Part shown: positions 54,492-63,986 of the stretch, piece after piece
Layout of the letters: every line of letters begins with the position of its first letter
Position numbering within the stretch: the stretch's first letter is position 1
Assembly (NCBI GenBank): GCA_002778195.1
Contig: PCDI01000008.1
Span: forward strand, 616,655 to 680,654
Length of the DNA stretch: 64,000 nucleotides
Reading direction: 5' to 3'
Source of the DNA: Raffaelea ambrosiae
Lineage: Eukaryota > Ascomycota > Sordariomycetes > Ophiostomatales > Ophiostomataceae
Program-made: the position numbers and the translations under genes
Notes under the pieces: model-generated
The model's database searches: none
Told to the model about the DNA's origin: nothing
The model's input: the letters and a program-made list of their open reading frames with translations, nothing else

Positions 54492-56699
54492 ATGGAAAGA
54501 CCAATGCTTGAGCAAGTCACCTTCAAAACAGCGTGTCGTGTCTGCCGCGATCGGAAGGTCAAGTGCGACAAGAGGCTGCCCTGCCGAAACTGCACGCTGG
54601 CAGACATTGTTTGCTCCTATCCACCGCAGGTCCGCACCGTAAGACGTCCAAAGCGAGCAGGCCAGAAGGCCGCTGGCCATGCCGACCAGAGTGTGGCTGA
54701 TCGTCTCAACCGTCTCGAGGAGCTCCTGCGAAAGCATGCACCAGACCTCGGCAACCACTTACTGTCCAACGACCTGGCCAGCGTAAACACGGACCAGGGC
54801 CAAGTACCCAACCGACAACCCGATGCCGACACAGCAAACGCACTCGACGCACTGGCAAGTCTGGACCTGCCCGGTCCACTCCGCACCTCCGTCGAGGACG
54901 CACGAAGCGAGTGGAGCCCATCGTCCGAGGCAGTCTCACCGTTGGTTGAGCCGGCTCTAGACAAAGGCGCGGATGCCGATGGCCATGACTATTGGAAGCG
55001 ACTGGAGCAGGAATGCGCCGACCATGTCTTCTTCCATGCCACGCCAGCCCCGGAAAGAAGTGCAAAGGAACAACAAGCCTCGACCGAGCACGCACCACAC
55101 TCTGCTGCCACGCCGCCGTCTGGAACCGGGTTTCCATTTCTGCACCAGACCGGAAGCCTGCCCCCTCCGCTTCTGTCGCTGGCGCAGCGGCGCGTGTGTT
55201 GGGCGCGTTATGTCGACAACGTGGATCCCATGCTCAAGATTCTGCACAAGCCGACGGTGGAGGGTCTGATTACTGTGCGCGATGTATACCATTACAAGCT
55301 GCATCCGCACACCGGCGCCTTGGTCCAGGCCGTGTGTCTCCTGGCCGTGGTGTCCATGCCAGAGCAAGACGTGGCCGAGAATTTGGGCGGCGAGCGCAGC
55401 CAGCTGGTCCGTGTGTGCGGGTCGCGCCTCGAGCAGACCTTGGTCTTGGCCAACTTTTTGGATGCGCGGGACTTGACGACGATGCAAGCGCTCCTGCTGT
55501 ACCTGTACTACCTCAAGCACAAGGAAGACCCCAAGCTGTACGGCCTGCGCGGCATGACCATCTTTCTTGCCGCCCGGCTCGGACTCAACCGGGACCGCGT
55601 GGCCACGGGCACCAGCCGCCTGGAAGTCGAGCTGCGCCGTCGCCTGTGGTGGCAGCTCATCACCTTGGTCGACCACCCCGACGACTGTGCGACGGACTAT
55701 GCGCCCCCGAGCGTGGGTGCCGACACGCGCTTGCCCCTCAACATCAACGACGACGAGCTGGAGCAGCCCCCGGCCTGTGCGGACGGCCACGGCGGCCGCC
55801 GTGGTTTCACCGAGTCCAGCTTCTGCCTCATGCAGTACGAGATCACCCGGCTCTTCAACCGGATCCGTTTTGAGCGCGCGCACACGCCCGAGCGGCCCAC
55901 GGGACTGCTGGCGAGCGCCGAAGAGCGCCTGAACTCGTCCCGGCAGCGGATGGAGTCCCAGTATTTCCACAACACGGCGGAGATGGCCGCCACGCGCTCG
56001 TCGCCGCTGTCCAAGTTCGCCGCCGATGCGGTCGCCATGATCCTGGCCAAGAGACGGCTGTTGATGTACATTTCACCGGACATCCGCGCCGCCAACGCCG
56101 CGCCGAGTCCACTGGACGCCGACCACTTGTTCCTGTTGGCCATCCATGTCCTGGAGCTCTCCCGCCGGCTGCAGACAAGTCGGCATTTCGAGAAATGGCG
56201 CTGGCTGAGTGGCACGTACTTCCAGTGGCATGTGGCGGGCTTCGTCGTGCGAGATCTCTGCAAGCGGCCGACCAGCGCGGCCACGAGGCGGGCCTGGAAT
56301 GTTGTGAATGGGATTCTGGACAGCTGGCCCGAGTCTACGCGCACCTCGCCAAAAGCGGCTTCGCTGCGCGAGTTGATTGTGGATGCCGTGAGGGCGCGGG
56401 ACCAGCAGATCGTTTGGAGCCTGAGCAGCGCGTCGCCGTTGGCCGACAGGACTTGTCGTGTCATCCCCCCCGCTGGAACAATGTGGCCGGCCGCAACGGA
56501 CACGCTGCTGCCGTCGGATGGGAAGGAGAGGCAGAACAATGTAGCCCTGGGCTGGACGGCTGGCCAGCCACAGCCGCAGCTGAACTCGCCGCGGTCGCTG
56601 AACCAGACTTTGAGCCAGACTCTGGGACAAGAGGAGTTCTTTTTGCCAGAAATAACAATGTATGATAGCAACTTGGTGCTGGACTATGACATGCCCTAG
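54492..56699 (+). CDS. Zn2Cys6 transcription factor, likely cluster regulator
   Basis: Single exon, 735 aa from the ATG at 54492. The frame is open to 54183, but only from about 54492 does it look like a regulator. The zinc cluster CRVCRDRKVKCDKRLPCRNCTLADIVC spans about residues 15-41, followed by a basic linker (RTVRRPKRAGQK) and a DRLNRLEELLRKHA coiled coil. The fungal_trans domain includes RVCWARYVDNVDPMLKILHKPTV, MTIFLAARLGLNRDR and RRRLWWQLITLVDHPDDCAT. The C-terminus is acidic and aromatic (GQEEFFLPEITMYDSNLVLDYDMP), like an activation domain. It sits in the middle of the enzyme genes, and its own promoter holds the longest CGG array, consistent with autoregulation and control of the neighbours. 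Zn2Cys6 factors such as yeast Hap1 bind CGG-N6-CGG direct repeats. Confidence 0.83.
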   Translation: MERPMLEQVTFKTACRVCRDRKVKCDKRLPCRNCTLADIVCSYPPQVRTVRRPKRAGQKAAGHADQSVADRLNRLEELLRKHAPDLGNHLLSNDLASVNTDQGQVPNRQPDADTANALDALASLDLPGPLRTSVEDARSEWSPSSEAVSPLVEPALDKGADADGHDYWKRLEQECADHVFFHATPAPERSAKEQQASTEHAPHSAATPPSGTGFPFLHQTGSLPPPLLSLAQRRVCWARYVDNVDPMLKILHKPTVEGLITVRDVYHYKLHPHTGALVQAVCLLAVVSMPEQDVAENLGGERSQLVRVCGSRLEQTLVLANFLDARDLTTMQALLLYLYYLKHKEDPKLYGLRGMTIFLAARLGLNRDRVATGTSRLEVELRRRLWWQLITLVDHPDDCATDYAPPSVGADTRLPLNINDDELEQPPACADGHGGRRGFTESSFCLMQYEITRLFNRIRFERAHTPERPTGLLASAEERLNSSRQRMESQYFHNTAEMAATRSSPLSKFAADAVAMILAKRRLLMYISPDIRAANAAPSPLDADHLFLLAIHVLELSRRLQTSRHFEKWRWLSGTYFQWHVAGFVVRDLCKRPTSAATRRAWNVVNGILDSWPESTRTSPKAASLRELIVDAVRARDQQIVWSLSSASPLADRTCRVIPPAGTMWPAATDTLLPSDGKERQNNVALGWTAGQPQPQLNSPRSLNQTLSQTLGQEEFFLPEITMYDSNLVLDYDMP

Positions 56700-57222
56700 A
56701 AGAAGAGTGCATGGAAATAAACGAAACTAGAAAATTGATTGAAGCCATCTGGACATTGGGACTTTGTCGTGAGCAAGAAGAAGCAAACGGACAACGTAGT
56801 CTGGAATGAATGCGAAGGCAAGACACCAGGACCGTCGTTCTCCTGGTAGCGTCTGTCAACCCTGTTGGGACTGTCTGATCAGGAGCGGGCCTGCAATCAG
56901 ATAGACTAAGGTGTCCTGTGTAGCCACTCGGCCTTCTCGGGCCTGGCATCGGGCACTCCCCTGTCGCCGATGGAGAAGAACTGTCCCACTCCTGTTGCCA
57001 TTCAAAGTAAAATCACCCGATCGGCTGGTGAACTGATTTGCTCTCTGAATACAGAACATTGGCAAGTTGTGATTCCCGGGAGCCTCCTGACTGTCCTGCT
57101 CTTGCATTTAAATTTGCCAAATAGGAGAAAATCGCTGCCACAGTCGGGTTTGTTCTCTTTTCTTCTGTCCATCCGACACGACTTGCCACACCCCGTCACA
57201 CCTCCAGTATCGCTCTGTCGCC
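56700..57222. other. Intergenic, P450 promoter
   Basis: 3' flank of the regulator and 5' flank of the P450, with the CGG pair at 56929. No gene seen. Confidence 0.45.
56929..56940 (+). promoter_or_regulatory. CGG-N6-CGG site (CGGCCTTCTCGG)
   Basis: The 13-mer TCGGCCTTCTCGG is identical to one in the regulator's promoter array. It is 283 bases before the P450 ATG. Confidence 0.55.
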
Positions 57223-58966
57223 ATGGAGCACTATTTGGGAAACCCCTATGCTTGGTATGCGCTGGGCCTGGCCATCGTCACCTGGAGCTCGTACTTCTTC
57301 CTCTTGAAGAAAGAAACTCTGCCAGCAGTTGATTTTCTGCGTCTGCACGAGGGTCGTGGCAAAGCGGGAAATGCCAAAGATGTTCAGGCTTTCTTAGATG
57401 ATAGTCTCGGCGCAATCATGAAAGGCTACAAAGAGGCAGGTCCCCCATCCACAGGGCTTTTCTCATGGTCTCGCTCGCGCTAACAGCCGAGAATTGTGTC
57501 CACAGTACTCTAAAACCGGCAAGAACTTTCTTCTCCGAGCACCAAAGCAGGTCTATTTTGTTGCCGCATCCTGTTTCATCGACGAGATACGCAAAGCACC
57601 AGACAGTCAGCTCAGCCAGCCGGCCGCGGCCAATATTATTTTCCAGACAAAGTACACGCTGCATCCAGAGCTTGCCCACGATACCTATCACTACGATGTT
57701 GTACGCAAGGGCCTCAGCCACGGGCTGCCGCGCATTTTGCCCGACCTGGCCGAAGAAACAGCGTTCTCCTGCCACACGGAGCTCGGCCCCCGGTCAGAAT
57801 GGGCGGACGTTCCAGTTTTCTCTGCCATGTCCAGAATCATTACGCGGGTTTCCAACAGGATGATGGTGGGACTGCCGCTCTGTCGCAACGACGAGTTTCT
57901 CCATTACTCGGGCATTTACACAAAGGCCACGTTCGACTCGGCAGCTCTGATCCGCAACTTCCCCGAGTTCTTGAAGGCTCCGGCTATGCTGTTTATGACA
58001 ACGCACCGCAAGGAGCAAGATACGGCGCGCCGGTACATGATTCCCATGATCAAAGAGCGGCTCGCCAGTACGACTGCCATCCATAAGAAACCGGATGATG
58101 CGTGTAAGTTTGCTTGGGACGCTGGTACGAGTCACAGAGGCAATCGCATGTACTGATTACTGGTTGCCAGTGCAATGGCTCTTGGACATCACTCCGCCCG
58201 AGAAGAGGGACCCGGAAATTTTGCTGCAGCGGATGATCCACATCAATGTCACTGCCATCCACGCCCCCGCCGTCACGCTGACGGAATGCGTATTCGACCT
58301 GTGCCACCATCCTGAGATCCACGAGCCTCTGCGCGCGGAAATTGCAGAGGTGCTCGGCAACAAGCCGGCGGGGCACGTCTGGACGAAGGCCAACATGGAA
58401 CGTTTGGTCAAGATGGACAGTTTCATGCGCGAATCCGCCCGACAGACACCCATGAGCGCAAGTTGGTAGTGTCCACCCATCCTATTTGCACAGTGAACCG
58501 GCCACTGACGACGGGATGCCTAGTGAAAATGGAGCGTCTCGCTGTCCAAGACTTCAAGTTGAGTGACGGTACGGTGATCCCCCGTGGCACGTCTGTGGGT
58601 GTCATCTCGCACGGGCGCCACATGGATGACGACATCATCGAAAATGCGAGAGTCTTTACGCCTTTCCGCTATGCGGAACTGCGGAAGCAACCTGACAGGC
58701 AGAACCAGTACACGTTTGCCCAGTCGAACTCCGAGAACATGATGTTTGGACTTGGGAACCACGCCTGCCCAGGACGGCATTTTGCATCGGTGTTGCTGAA
58801 GCTCATTCTTGTCCATGTACTTGTTTCCTACGACATCAAGTTTGTCAAAGGCAAACCACTCCCGCAAAGCCACTGGACGCAGAAGTTCCGCAATCCTGAT
58901 TTTACAGCAACGGTGGGATTCAAGTCCCGTCCTTTGGAAGACCGGTTCACTGGAATCGTGGGATAG
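57223..58966 (+). CDS. Cytochrome P450, CYP68/CYP503-like
   Basis: Four-exon model: 57223-57435, 57506-58103, 58171-58461 and 58524-58966, 514 aa. The N-terminal anchor (WYALGLAIVTWSSYFFLL) places it at the ER. The I-helix region INVTAIHAPAVTLTECVFDL has the AIH-type sequence of fungal P450s such as ent-kaurene oxidases, instead of AGxDT. The K-helix ExxR is ESAR in MDSFMRESARQTP. The haem loop FGLGNHACPGRHFA holds the thiolate near Cys449. Intron 1 appears to use a GC donor (GAG|GCAGGT), giving GYKEYSKTGKNF. A GT alternative four bases on gives a poorer join. As part of this cluster it may hydroxylate or dealkylate the incoming compound. The P450 class also serves secondary metabolism, so the role is open. 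Confidence 0.82.
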
Positions 58967-59355
58967 TAAACATATCGGGCCGTTTTGGACTCCTTGGCTC
59001 CACTGACTGGACTTTTTGAGCGGATAGATTATTCGATCCAGAAACGTGATGTAGGCGGAATTCGAATAGATCTCCATATGTCTTGCGTATGCTTACTACC
59101 AACCTCCGTAATGGAACTGACTTGAGCACAATAAAGGCCCACTTCCGACATAGCCATTCCTCGTTTGGTTCAATGACTTGGTCCTGCTTATCAATCCGTG
59201 TCGGACCCGTGCTGGTGAGAAGTGCCGAGAACAGCGAGGACTGGTGGCGTTGCTTTCAGCTGTGTTAATAAAATACGTGCTCTGCCACTTGCTGGACTTG
59301 GCTAAAGGTGCCATGCACATTGTCTTGACCGGTCTCGCCCATAACAAAATTCACC
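58967..59355. other. Intergenic, Rid gene promoter
   Basis: Contains a weak match to the shared motif at 59225-59236 on the minus strand (CGCTGTTCTCGG, with the first triplet imperfect). No gene seen. Confidence 0.4.
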
Positions 59356-59805
59356 ATGTCGGCACCCATTGTGCAAACGGTCAATAAAAAAGGAGCCCAG
59401 CCACAGGTGCCGACCTTGTCTGATCTGTCCATCATTCCAATCCCACCAACAAACCCGGCAGTGCACCTCCTACGCACGGCAGGTCAAGTTGGCACACCAC
59501 CCCCGTCCTCCAGCCACAGCGGTATCCCAACCACATTTTATGAACAAACTCGCTATGCCTTCGACAACATAGCGGCCTGCCTCGGGGCCGGAGGAGCTAC
59601 ACCGCGGGATGTGACCAAGATCACAATCTTTGTGGTCAATCTCAACGCTTCTATGCGGGGAACTCTTGTGGACATTATTACAAAGTTCTTCACGGACAAG
59701 GACGGGTATCAGCATCGCCCGCCTAGCTCTCTAATTGGTGTTGCTGCATTGGCGTCGCCCGAATTCTTGATCGAAGTCGAAGCGGAAGCAGCCATTTCTG
59801 TATGA
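59356..59805 (+). CDS. Rid (YjgF/YER057c/UK114) family protein
   Basis: Single exon, 149 aa. The fold signature is present: HLLRTAGQVGTPPPS, QTRYAFDNIAACLGAGGATPRDVTKITIFVVNL, the RPPSSLIGVAAL strand and the end FLIEVEAEAAIS. Archetypal RidA hydrolyses reactive imines and enamines made by amino-acid-metabolising enzymes, using an Arg in the PARS segment. Here that segment reads PPSS, so the Arg is absent and the protein belongs to a non-archetypal Rid subgroup. Some of those act on ring-cleavage products such as aminomuconate. Three FAD amino-acid/amine oxidases in this cluster would generate imines, which makes a Rid protein fit the setting, although the chemistry must differ from RidA. Cytosolic, with no targeting signal. 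Confidence 0.8.
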   Translation: MSAPIVQTVNKKGAQPQVPTLSDLSIIPIPPTNPAVHLLRTAGQVGTPPPSSSHSGIPTTFYEQTRYAFDNIAACLGAGGATPRDVTKITIFVVNLNASMRGTLVDIITKFFTDKDGYQHRPPSSLIGVAALASPEFLIEVEAEAAISV

Positions 59806-60536
59806 ATGGTGCTTGTTACACTGACTGTGACTTTGCGCATGGATAAAATCGTTCTTAGTTGAAGGCAGAGAATACACTCGTTGCACTATGGTTACAGACC
59901 TTTGGCCCTGCTCTCCGTGTGTCACTGTTTTCTATACGTGGCATACCTCGAGATAAGACCGTAGATTCCACTTGTGGCCGAGATGACGCCTTGTCTCGTT
60001 CCTCGATGTTTGCAAGGCCAGGCTACCCGTTCAAAGAGATAGATAGTCTATCTACCTGTGGGACTGGATTGCTCCGACAGCGCCGACAATGCCGAGCCAA
60101 GCTGGCTCTGGAACACACACATTGGTAGCAGATAGGAACCAAAGTCACCCTCCCCATGGCTCATTGGTGATGCAGCAATTGTCTTGAGTACATTTTTCGC
60201 GTGTCCCTGTTCATAAATCCCCCAAACCCAAATGCCGGAAAGATGCATGCATCAATTGCCAAGATTGGTGCGCAACCGAAAGATAATAGTATTCGATGAT
60301 ATGGACATCGTCCAGACTTGGCTAGTGCTAGATAACGATACACCGGTACCATTTACGGGAACCAGAAGCCAGTAGTATAGATAGACACTGAGGGTTCATA
60401 TTCTTGAAGCTTTGTGGTCCCAGAACTGCTACTCAACCGAACTTTGGCTACAAGGAAAACTGCATCTCCCTGATCTGGTGTCCCTTCCTGCCCAACCAAG
60501 GGAAGCAGAACAACTCGACAGTGAGATCCAACAAAC
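59806..60536. other. Intergenic, permease promoter
   Basis: 3' flank of the Rid gene and 5' flank of the permease, with a triple CGG array at 60074. No gene seen. Confidence 0.45.
60074..60094 (-). promoter_or_regulatory. Triple CGG array, 9-bp period
   Basis: On the minus strand CGG-CATTGT-CGG-CGCTGT-CGG. It lies about 440 bases before the permease ATG and 270 bases after the Rid stop. Confidence 0.55.
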
Positions 60537-62639
60537 ATGACCAAAGGGGCGGGGACAACGAAATCCAGCGCCAAGATGGCATCCGACCTCGCCGAGGCCG
60601 AGGTTGGCAGCAGCAACGCTCATGAACAGGAACGGCCAATGGTTGAGCATATGCACAAACGCTTCACGTTTCTGTCTCTCTACTCCTTGTTTGTGACAGG
60701 TACTGCTGGTGTATGTTTCCCCTTTTTTTTCCACTGAGCACTGCAAGCGGCTGATCTCTTTTAGTGGGAGGCAATTGCTGCTTCGATGTACCAAATTCTC
60801 GTGGCCGGTGGCCCGACCGGCCTCTTCTGGGGATTCGTGATCGCGGCCATTGCATCGTGCTGCATTGCCTGGTCCATGGCTGAGTTCGCCAGGTAAATTG
60901 GACTTTCTATAGCACGACTCAAGTTGTATGCATATCCTCTGACCAAGCAGTATGTGGCCTACCCCAGCTGGGCAATACCATTGGGCGGTTGTTAGTACTC
61001 CATCGAGCCTTGCGCATAGCATGCATTAGCTTACCCGGACCAAACATACAGGCATTGGCACCCCCTCAATGGAGAACCATGATCGTGAGTCGATGAATGT
61101 CCCTGGCATGCAGCAAACCCTGTTCTGGGGGCTAACAAATGCCCTGCAGGGTTGGTACAGCTCCTGGGTTCTCCTGTTGATGACCTTGCTGTCGTCGATC
61201 AGCGCTATTTTAGCAGGAGCCTTGTCGCTGCAGGCGGTGATCACGCTGTCCATAGAAGGCTACTCTTCCGTACGATGGCAGACATATCTGGTATGAAATG
61301 GCTCGTATCTCGCAGATCAACCCCCCCCGGTCTAACCAAAGATGCAGATCTTTCTCGCCATTATTTCGGCTGCTTTTGTTATCAACGCCTTCATCCCTCG
61401 AGCTCTGCATTACATTTCGCTGGCAGGTAAGAAACTTGACAAATTCCACAGCACACAAAAGAAAACGTCCACCTGACTCTCTAGGGACAATTGTACACAT
61501 TTTGGGCTTCTTCACTCTCATCGTTACGCTCCTGGCAACAACCACGCCCAAAAACTCGGGCAAGGAAGTGTTTGCAACCGTCATAGACTTTACCGGCTAC
61601 GACAAGCCCGGCGTGGCATTCATGGTTGGCATGCTCCCGATGGCGAGCGGCTTCACGACCATGGACTTGCCTGTCCGGTATTCTGAGGAGACCGCCAACC
61701 CACAGAGAGACGTGTCGCGGGCGATGTTTTGGGGCGTGATCACCTCCACGATCATTGGGCTCATGTTGGTTTTGACATTTGCCTTTTGCATGGGCGATCC
61801 TGCCTTGCTCCTCGAGTCGAAAGTGGCCCAGCTGAGCCCTATTGCAGCCGTGCGTGCCCATCCATTTCATTCCTGGTGTCGGTGTCTCAGACTGTTCTTC
61901 GCTAACACGAAGCGCAGATAGTCGAAAAGTCTACTGGTTCGACGGCAGCCGCCGTTGTTTACGGATCCGTCATTGTCGTCATTGGCATTATCTCGGCAAT
62001 CGACTGCATGGGCTCTATTGCCCGCATTATCATGGCCCAGGCACGCGACCAGTGTTTTCCTGGCGGTCGTATCCTCTCTCGTATACACCCTAGATGGGAT
62101 ACCCCCATCAATGCGACCATTCTCGCCGCGACGCTCCAGGCGGCTATCTCAGCCATCTATATCGGCAACACAACGGCTTTCTACGGTATTCTCAGTGGCG
62201 TGATCACACTCCAAGTCATCAGTTTTGGTCTACCCACCATGCTGCACCTATTCCGAAGGAAGAGTCTGGCTCTAGTATACGGCCCATGGAACCTGGGACG
62301 GTGGAGCACGCTCATCAATGCCGTTGGCATCGTCCTGTACCTGTTCGAATTTGCGTCCGTGTCTCTGCCTACAACTGTTCCAGTCACAGCAGAGAACATG
62401 TCAGTTGTCCCCCCACCCCCCTTTTTCAGCACCTTTCGCGCATATAACTAACATCGATCAGGAACTATTCCTCTCCCATTGTCGGGATTGTACTTGTTCT
62501 TGCCAGTATTCTGTACCTGGTTTGGGGACGCCGTGTTTACTGTGGTCCGCTGGTTCCTGTCGACGGAGTTGCTGAAGAAGCGCCACAGCAGACAGAGCGC
62601 CAGGCAACTGACAAGAATGATGCGGAGTGGTCCTCATAA
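60537..62639 (+). CDS. Amino-acid/choline (APC family) permease
   Basis: Nine-exon model: 60537-60710, 60765-60892, 60951-60990, 61052-61084, 61150-61290, 61348-61426, 61485-61849, 61918-62399 and 62462-62639, 539 aa with all joins in frame. The twelve-span APC pattern of the fungal GABA/choline permease group (Uga4, Hnm1) is clear: FVTGTAGWEAIAASMYQILVAGGPTGLFWGF, SMWPTPAGQYHWAVALAPPQWRTMIGWYSSW, FMVGMLPMASGFTTMDLPVRYSEETANPQRDVSRAMFWGV, and ARIIMAQARDQCFPGGRILSRIHPRWDTPINAT. The N-terminal 50 and C-terminal 40 residues are cytosolic. It would import an amino acid, amine or quaternary compound at the plasma membrane, the likely entry step of the cluster. The triple CGG array upstream supports co-regulation. 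Confidence 0.85.
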
Positions 62640-62828
62640 TATGCTTTCCTGTTTATCCTTCCAGTCACAGCAATGGCTCTCGAAAATGAAGGGTTCATGC
62701 AAAATGGCCAGTCGTGGAACACGATTCAGTCTGTAACAAAGTTCTAGTTGATCTGAGGCAAAACCGCGATTATTGTATCAAGAATGCCCACGTACAATAT
62801 TGTGGGAATTATTTCCTTCATATCACCC

Positions 62829-63986
62829 TTACAAGGCTGAAGGTGTTGCAAATCGGGTTGGTCTGTAAGGCCCGAGAATCGTCACTCGTTGCCCGAGAAT
62901 TTCGTCCGCCACCAATCGTCCCATGAGTGGTGCCATCGTTATGCCACTCATCATTGTAGCTATATATACAGTCTCATCCTTGTCACAAAAACCAACAATG
63001 GGTTTGGTATCAATCGGTATAGGCACATGTCCGAGCACCATCTTATTCAGCTCCATACCGGCAAGTGCAGGGACGACATCAGCGGCTTTCTTCAGGAGCA
63101 TGTCGCCATATGCATCGCTAACATCCTCGCCATCCGCGCCGGGTGCGTAGTCTAAACCCGTCACAATGCAACCGTCAGGGTTCTGGCGGATGGATCCCTT
63201 TGGGCCATTCAACACGCGCTGCAAAACTGGAGGCATGGGCTTGCTGTAAGCCAGAGTTCCTGATACCATGTGCAGTGGGACATGAACCCCAATGCTTTGC
63301 GCTAGGGCCGGGATGCCTGCACCAGCAGCTAGCACAATCTTGCTTGCTTCCAGCAGTCCGTCATCTGTCACAACCACATGCTTTCCGTGACGGCCCCGTG
63401 TTCGGATGCCAGACACATGGACTGGAGTTTGGAAGCGAACTCCGGCATTCTTTGCTCGTCGAAGAAGAATGCCAAAGACCTCCTCGATGTCAACAGCACC
63501 GTGGTCAGGCAGAAACGTCCCCGTACCAAAAGCCTCTGTTGAAACGCCTGGGGCAATTCGGGCCATATCCTGAAGATTGAGAGCCTCCGCCTGTGCACCC
63601 CATCCGTGTAGTCGGGCTCGCATTGTGCTGTGTGCTTCCGCTGGGGCGCCTGGCTGTGTCCAATGGACCATACCCCCCCATTGGACAGGCAGGTCTTCGT
63701 CGAGCTGTTCCTCCAAGTGTTTCCATTCCTTCATAGCAAGTCCATACAATGAGTTGAGCTTGGCGTCATTTGCATCTGCGTGTGATGCAATCAACATGGC
63801 AAACGCGCCCTGTGTACAGCCAGACCCGGGTTGCTGACTGTCGAGGACGATCACATTTTCTCCGCGCAGAGCTAATTGATAGGCGATGCAGACTCCAATG
63901 ATGCCGGCGCCAATGACAACGATATTCTGCCCATGTTCCGCCGGCTTGGTACTGCTGCCGCAGGGATGTGACTTCGGAATATGCAT
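62829..63986 (-). CDS. DadA/glycine-oxidase-like FAD oxidoreductase
   Basis: Single exon, 385 aa, starting 15 bases inside the window edge, so the promoter is not visible. The FAD motif NIVVIGAGIIGVCIAYQLALRGENVIVLDSQQPGSGCTQGAF lies at residues 21-62. The DAO-type barrel continues with GTGTFLPDHGAVDIEEVFGILLRRAKNAGVRF, VLAAGAGIPALAQSIGVHVPL, and the closing GHVPIPIDTKPIVGFCDKDETVYIATMMSGITMAPLMGRLVADEI. It resembles glycine/sarcosine oxidase and D-amino-acid dehydrogenase proteins, and probably oxidises an amino acid or N-substituted glycine. The C-terminus (FATPSAL) is not a strong PTS1, although SAL-type ends can be weak peroxisomal signals. It is convergent with the permease. Confidence 0.78.
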   Translation of the reverse strand: MHIPKSHPCGSSTKPAEHGQNIVVIGAGIIGVCIAYQLALRGENVIVLDSQQPGSGCTQGAFAMLIASHADANDAKLNSLYGLAMKEWKHLEEQLDEDLPVQWGGMVHWTQPGAPAEAHSTMRARLHGWGAQAEALNLQDMARIAPGVSTEAFGTGTFLPDHGAVDIEEVFGILLRRAKNAGVRFQTPVHVSGIRTRGRHGKHVVVTDDGLLEASKIVLAAGAGIPALAQSIGVHVPLHMVSGTLAYSKPMPPVLQRVLNGPKGSIRQNPDGCIVTGLDYAPGADGEDVSDAYGDMLLKKAADVVPALAGMELNKMVLGHVPIPIDTKPIVGFCDKDETVYIATMMSGITMAPLMGRLVADEILGQRVTILGPYRPTRFATPSAL

